From contig JAYTNF010000042.1 of the NCBI GenBank assembly GCA_043748455.1, positions 1 through 8,352 of the forward strand: a DNA stretch of 8,352 nucleotides. Reading direction: 5' to 3'. The notes beneath the pieces are model-generated. The model did not search any database. It was not told where the DNA came from and saw nothing but the letters and a program-made list of their open reading frames with translations. This document shows, piece after piece, positions 5,445-8,352 of this stretch. Source of the stretch: JAAFKA01 sp043748455 (GTDB taxonomy: Bacteria; Bacteroidota; Bacteroidia; Cytophagales; Thermoflexibacteraceae). Each line of letters starts with the position of its first letter. Positions within the stretch are counted from its first letter, which is position 1. A program made the position numbers and the translations under genes.

Positions 5445-6281
5445 ATGCAAAGTTCACCTTTTTTGCTCGATTTGCAGAAACGTACAAATATAGATTTTTC
5501 CAAATACGAAACAACAGCTTTAATCAACAGTATTACAGATGTTTTTGCAAGTATTCCAAAATTCCAAATGACTGTAATTTTACCTATTTTGGGGATTATT
5601 GTCTTAGATATATTGTTTTTAGTGCTGAAAACATCACATAATGTAGCCTCGATACTTTTCTTTTTGATTGTGCTAAGTGTTGCAGTTATTGTTGGTGGCG
5701 GTTTAGGGTTTTATTTTGCGAGTATGAATTTGATTAAAGAGGTTGATGAGGCAGCATCTTTGTCTATAGAAACCACACAACTTATTTATCAAGACCTTTA
5801 CAAAACGTCAGAAAAAACGGTTAATCAAGAACTTGTAATTCCCAAAGCCTCCGAAGTTTTAAAAGGTGTTATTATGGGATTAATTTTGCCAACTTTATCA
5901 AAATTGGCAATAGAAAAAGCAGGTTTTTTAGCACAGGGAATTTTTTGGGTCATTGAAAAAGTATTTATGCAGATTTTATTATTATTGTCAAAATTTATAG
6001 AAGACGCAGTTGAAAAATTACCATTGCAAAGTTTGGATAATAATACCTCTGTTGTAACTGATAAAATAAACGATAAAGTGAATGAAAATGCACAAAAATT
6101 GCAACTTAGACTCAAAAAATTAGAAGGAATTAGCAATATTCTAGGCAAATCAAAAACACAAATTAACAAGTATAGTGAAATTGGTAAAAAACTTATTGCT
6201 GTGCCAACTTTAAGTGTTGTTTCAATTTATGGTTGTATAAGTGGTTTTTTATTATTAATTTTGTGGATATTTTTTGTTTAA
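5445..6281 (+). CDS. Unknown multi-pass membrane protein
   Basis: I do not recognise this 278-aa protein. After a polar N terminus (1-40) come two strong transmembrane helices (about 43-62 and 67-92, the second with a GGGLGFY glycine cluster). A soluble stretch (95-135) follows, then two long hydrophobic, partly amphipathic helices (about 139-157 and 161-183). Next is a charged, probably helical or coiled segment (185-250, KINDKVNENAQKLQLRLKKLE), and a final transmembrane helix (about 256-278) ends at the last residue. There is no signal peptide and no catalytic motif. It lies 11 nt upstream of the SPOR-domain lipoprotein gene on the same strand, so the two are almost certainly co-transcribed, hinting at an envelope or peptidoglycan-linked role (inference). 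The ATG at 5445 directly follows a T-rich leader. Confidence 0.82.
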   Translation: MQSSPFLLDLQKRTNIDFSKYETTALINSITDVFASIPKFQMTVILPILGIIVLDILFLVLKTSHNVASILFFLIVLSVAVIVGGGLGFYFASMNLIKEVDEAASLSIETTQLIYQDLYKTSEKTVNQELVIPKASEVLKGVIMGLILPTLSKLAIEKAGFLAQGIFWVIEKVFMQILLLLSKFIEDAVEKLPLQSLDNNTSVVTDKINDKVNENAQKLQLRLKKLEGISNILGKSKTQINKYSEIGKKLIAVPTLSVVSIYGCISGFLLLILWIFFV

Positions 6282-6292
6282 ATTATTATCAC

Positions 6293-6868
6293 ATGAAAAA
6301 TTTACAACAGTTATTTTTACTAGGATTTTGTGCAATTATCACAGCTTGTGGCACAACCAAACCAATTACCACAAACACAAATTCGGGTGTTTATGATGAA
6401 AACTTGGGTTCCTATCTCAAAAAATATGCAGAAGTTCCAGCACCAGAAAAAGTAAAAATAACACAAGAATCAATAACTCAGAAACCAATAAGACAACCTG
6501 TAAATCAAGTAGTTACAATCAAAAAAACAACTGCTGAATTGCCAAACCGTCATGATAATGTGCAAATGGATACCTTAATGTCGGCTTTGTATGAGTTTAA
6601 CAAAACAGTAAAAAGTGTGCAAGGTTATCGTATTTCCGTATATTCAGGCTCAGACAGACAGGAAGCACAGAAAATTGAGAACAACATAGAACGAAACTTG
6701 CAAGAAAGGGCAGACATGTCTTATGACAAACCAAATTTTAGAGTCCGTGTAGGCAGTTTTATTCAACGATTAGAAGCCTACAAAACTTATAAAAAACTGC
6801 ATAAAGTTTATCCAAATGCTATTATAGTCTTAGACAAAATCAATATTGATGCACGTAGAAAACGGTAA
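6293..6868 (+). CDS. SPOR-domain lipoprotein
   Basis: This 191-aa lipoprotein has the signal peptide MKNLQQLFLLGFCAIITAC with an I-T-A-C lipobox, giving lipid-modified Cys19. A low-complexity Thr/Lys/Pro/Gln linker (20-85) follows, then a C-terminal SPOR domain (about 108-187) with GYRISVYSG, the central FRVRVGSF and the end strand PNAIIVLDKINI. SPOR domains bind peptidoglycan stripped of stem peptides, mostly at division sites. In Bacteroidota, SPOR lipoproteins anchored in a membrane are common envelope factors. The start was chosen at the ATG at 6293 because it begins a perfect lipoprotein signal; a longer frame from TTG at 6233 would overlap the upstream gene and bury the signal. It follows the membrane-protein gene by 11 nt. 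It ends with a basic ARRKR tail. No clear terminator is seen downstream. Confidence 0.88.
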   Translation: MKNLQQLFLLGFCAIITACGTTKPITTNTNSGVYDENLGSYLKKYAEVPAPEKVKITQESITQKPIRQPVNQVVTIKKTTAELPNRHDNVQMDTLMSALYEFNKTVKSVQGYRISVYSGSDRQEAQKIENNIERNLQERADMSYDKPNFRVRVGSFIQRLEAYKTYKKLHKVYPNAIIVLDKINIDARRKR

Positions 6869-6951
6869 ATATTCTTACAGTTTATACGTTGATAATGATA
6901 CTTTTACACCTTGACAAACGTAAAATTTTAAGTGTATAAAACCTAACTTAG

Positions 6952-6985
6952 CTCAGAATGACAAAACAAATTTAAAATGTCAGTA
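6952..6985. repeat. MITE/REP-like element copy C (solo right end)
   Basis: The stretch begins with CTCAGAATGACA and ends with TTTAAAATGTCAGTA. It matches the right end of copy A (3752-3785) at 32 of 34 positions. No matching left end is visible upstream, so this is a truncated copy or a single-ended module. The flank after it (ATCTAAAC) also resembles the flank after copy B. Confidence 0.75.
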
Positions 6986-7042
6986 TTAAAACATCTAAAC
7001 AGTTTGCCTTAGTTGGTATCTGGATAAACTACTCCACTATTA

Positions 7043-7119
7043 GTTTTTTTGCATCAAAACTTATAAAGCAATACAAAATTAGCTCTAATTTAAAATAAAC
7101 TAATTTTGATGTAAAAAAC
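7043..7119. repeat. Two inverted repeats sharing one arm
   Basis: GTTTTTTTGCATCAAAA (7043-7059) can pair with TTTTGATGTAAAAAAC (7104-7119). Separately, CAAAATTAG (7074-7082) pairs perfectly with CTAATTTTG (7100-7108). The two stems compete for 7104-7108, so they exclude each other. Being in a convergent gap, they may be part of 3' ends of either neighbouring transcript. Confidence 0.45.
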
Positions 7120-7188
7120 CTAACTCCACTATAACGTCACTTACCAAAAAACAATCTTTCTTAGTATTTTCACACAAAAATACATCAT

Positions 7189-7689
7189 TTATTGCACATA
7201 AATTCTAACATTTACAGTATCATTTACTTCCAAAGTTGGTTTAAAAATCACAACAGAATCTAAAGATGTATTTTTCATTATCGTTAAATTATTAATTTTT
7301 TGGTCATAACCACAACGTGGACTTACCACAGAAAAATTACGTTCGTAACTAAATATGATGCTATCTTTTTGAGAAACTAATACGCCACCTTTTCTAACTT
7401 TTGTGATAATATAAAACTTTGATTGGTCTTCGTAAGGGTGCAAAGGTAAATTTACAGTGAGATTGGCAGGCAAACTTTTTATTGAGTCTTTCTGCAATAT
7501 GTTATTTACCGAAGTTGTGATGGAATCAAAAATATAACGAATAGGTTTTTTTATAGTTTTAACGGGATTTTTTCTATAAAACCGAACACTAACTACCGTT
7601 GTATTGATACTTGTAAAAACACAGTCATCACAAGATGTTGTTATTAATAAAGTTAAGCATAAGAATAGCACTAAATTTTTATATATCAT
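7189..7689 (-). CDS. DUF6452-like lipoprotein
   Basis: From the ATG at 7689 this is a 166-aa lipoprotein with the signal MIYKNLVLFLCLTLLITTSC; Cys20 is the lipid site and is followed by Asp-Asp-Cys. The rest is beta-rich: VSVRFYRKNP (about 33-42), NLTVNLPLHPYEDQSKF (76-92), SIIFSYERNFSVVSPRCGY (110-128) with a Cys126, and a last strand NDTVNVRIYVQ. The order 'CDDC ... VRFY ... F.Y.R.F..VS..CGY ... V.IY' resembles the Bacteroidota DUF6452 family, whose function is unknown. Three cysteines (20, 23, 126) remain in the mature form, so Cys23-Cys126 may form a disulfide. A TTG 24 nt upstream could extend the frame, but it falls within a putative -7 box and would spoil the lipoprotein signal, so it was rejected. 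Confidence 0.78.
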   Translation of the reverse strand: MIYKNLVLFLCLTLLITTSCDDCVFTSINTTVVSVRFYRKNPVKTIKKPIRYIFDSITTSVNNILQKDSIKSLPANLTVNLPLHPYEDQSKFYIITKVRKGGVLVSQKDSIIFSYERNFSVVSPRCGYDQKINNLTIMKNTSLDSVVIFKPTLEVNDTVNVRIYVQ

Positions 7690-7710
7690 AACACAAGAAG
7701 ATTTTGAGAG

Positions 7711-7718
7711 CAAAATTA
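7711..7718 (-). promoter_or_regulatory. Putative -7 box of the DUF6452-like lipoprotein gene
   Basis: On the minus strand this reads TAATTTTG, matching TAnnTTTG, 21 nt before the chosen ATG. The leader would be short, about 15 nt. No clear -33 box was found. If real, it rules out the upstream TTG start. Confidence 0.35.
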
Positions 7719-7781
7719 AGCATTTTCTCTAAAACTATCTCACGTTAAGATATATAAATAACAGATTTTAACGCAATTCTG

Positions 7782-7940
7782 TTACTTCTGGTCTTTATCA
7801 ATATCTTGTAGATTATTATTTTTAGAAACGGGTATCTCTTTTTTATCCGATGCTACTTTTTTATCAAGCAAGCCTTGCAATCTTTTATTTGTTGCTTCTA
7901 AAGCCTGTAAAAGTTCTTTTGTATTACGTGGAGTTGTCAT
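7782..7940 (-). CDS. Possible small coiled-coil protein (52 aa)
   Basis: An ATG at 7940 opens a 52-codon frame ending in TAA at 7784-7782. The first half is a good amphipathic helix (TKELLQALEATNKRLQGLLDKK, residues 7-28, given here for its Leu pattern at 10, 11, 14, 21, 24 and 25). The second half is Lys/Asp/Asn-rich and probably disordered. It has no membrane segment or cysteine. It sits between nuoB (137 bp upstream) and the lipoprotein gene (92 bp downstream) on the same strand. Sensible amino-acid makeup in an otherwise empty gap supports a real gene, but it is short and I do not recognise a family. It could also be a chance frame. Confidence 0.45.
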   Translation of the reverse strand: MTTPRNTKELLQALEATNKRLQGLLDKKVASDKKEIPVSKNNNLQDIDKDQK

Positions 7941-8046
7941 AATTGTAGAGATTTAGTTATTAGTTTTGATAGACGAAGGTAACTATTCTCTAGTAACTAA
8001 ATTTCAGTAATCGACAAACTGTTATAAAAATCCGATAAAATTTTGT

Positions 8047-8069
8047 GCTGTGGGCTTAAAACCCACAGC
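8047..8069. repeat. Short palindrome just downstream of nuoB
   Basis: GCTGTGGG (8047-8054) pairs perfectly with CCCACAGC (8062-8069) around a 7-nt CTTAAAA loop, starting 9 nt after the nuoB stop on the minus strand. GC-rich stems with a TTAAAA-type centre are a frequent dispersed repeat in Bacteroidota. The following minus-strand bases are AT-rich (ACAAAATTTTAT) without a proper T run, so it may act as a weak terminator or mRNA 3'-end stabiliser. Confidence 0.6.
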
Positions 8070-8077
8070 TACAGTGC

Positions 8078-8352
8078 CTACTTAATATTATAAGATTCTA
8101 ATAACAAACGGTATTCCTCTGAATGGCGGCGGCGTAAAGATTCTGTTTTTGCTAATTCTTGAATTTTCATCAACCCTTCTATAATTTGTTCAGGTCTTGG
8201 TGGGCAGCCAGGTACATACACATCTACAGGTACAACCCTGTCAATGCCTTGTAAAACACTATATGTGTCAAAAATACCGCCACTTGAGGCACAAGCACCC
8301 ACTGCAATTACCCAGCGAGGCTCTGCCATTTGTTCGTAAACTTGCTTTACTA
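8078..8352 (-). CDS. nuoB: NADH-quinone oxidoreductase subunit B, C-terminal part
   Basis: The frame is open to the window edge. The last 90 residues of NuoB are present and the N-terminal part lies outside. NuoB is the peripheral-arm subunit of respiratory complex I that holds iron-sulfur cluster N2 and passes electrons to quinone. The visible landmarks are EPRWVIAVGACASSGGIFD with one cluster cysteine and VDVYVPGCPPRPE with another, 29 residues later, the same spacing as in E. coli NuoB. The other two cluster ligands, an adjacent Cys pair, would be upstream. The tail RRRHSEEYRLLLESYNIK is typical of Bacteroidota NuoB. The Met at 8329 is internal and not a start. No nuoC follows: the next minus-strand frame is a 52-codon ORF and then a lipoprotein gene, so nuoB is the last gene of its unit or stands apart. 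Confidence 0.95.
   Translation of the reverse strand, partial: VKQVYEQMAEPRWVIAVGACASSGGIFDTYSVLQGIDRVVPVDVYVPGCPPRPEQIIEGLMKIQELAKTESLRRRHSEEYRLLLESYNIK

Larger units (their letters stand above)
6869..7188. other. 320-bp convergent intergenic region without genes
   Basis: This is the space between the ends of the SPOR lipoprotein gene (plus) and the DUF6452-like gene (minus). It has no coding frame of useful length. It contains the solo right end of the MITE/REP-like family (6952-6985) and a set of overlapping inverted repeats (7043-7119). Neither neighbour has a textbook stem plus T run; termination may use these repeats or Rho. Confidence 0.65.

Noticed and set aside
5825..6169. Minus-strand open frame inside the membrane-protein gene
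   Set aside because: It is antisense to the operonic gene, with no start context or family features.
6233..6292. Upstream TTG extension of the SPOR lipoprotein
   Set aside because: It would overlap the preceding gene and place 20 residues before a perfect lipoprotein signal peptide; the ATG at 6293 is clearly better.
7690..7713. TTG start extending the DUF6452-like lipoprotein by eight residues
   Set aside because: It falls in a putative -7 box, and the ATG at 7689 begins an ideal lipoprotein signal.

Overview
The window looks like a piece of an AT-rich Bacteroidota chromosome, probably from the Cytophagales side of the phylum. The evidence is a type IX secretion C-terminal tail at the left edge, TAnnTTTG-type promoter -7 boxes instead of Shine-Dalgarno-led starts, lipoproteins with a Bacteroidota-style lipobox, a TPR/transmembrane/class III cyclase receptor, and a NuoB with the C-terminal tail usual for this phylum. 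The order is inferred from protein style; no 16S or other marker is present.

Layout. Bases 2-103 are the last 33 residues of a secreted T9SS substrate, followed by a clear intrinsic terminator. Two minus-strand genes follow: an alpha/beta hydrolase (174-989) and a 602-aa receptor-type adenylate cyclase (1130-2938). A short AT-rich divergent promoter region carrying a 15-nt repeat spaced exactly 30 bp separates the cyclase from a plus-strand gene for a two-helix membrane protein (3084-3635). A 371-bp gene-free stretch (3636-4006) is packed with two kinds of dispersed repeat. Next are plus-strand genes for a 90-aa exported protein (4007-4279) and a class I glutamine amidotransferase (4382-5248), another repeat-filled gap, and then a tight pair: an unknown multi-pass membrane protein (5445-6281) and a SPOR-domain lipoprotein (6293-6868). 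A 320-bp convergent gap (6869-7188) holds a third copy of the main repeat and a pair of mutually exclusive inverted repeats. On the minus strand are a DUF6452-like lipoprotein (7189-7689), a possible 52-aa coiled-coil protein (7782-7940), and the C-terminal part of nuoB (8078-8352), cut by the window edge.

How the genes relate. The only convincing operon is the membrane protein plus SPOR lipoprotein (11-nt gap), which suggests a cell-envelope role. The cyclase is a self-contained signalling receptor: periplasmic TPR sensor, one membrane helix, coiled-coil linker and intact catalytic domain. Its divergent partner may share regulation. The other genes look like independent single-gene units.

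The most notable non-coding signal is a family of dispersed inverted-repeat elements (3663-3785, 5267-5417, 6952-6985) with the termini TACTGACATTTTAA and TGTCATTCTGAGC. I see no phage, CRISPR, transposase, tRNA or rRNA, and no clear new defence or biosynthetic system. The best candidates for new biology are the membrane/SPOR pair, the repeat family and the isolated nuoB.
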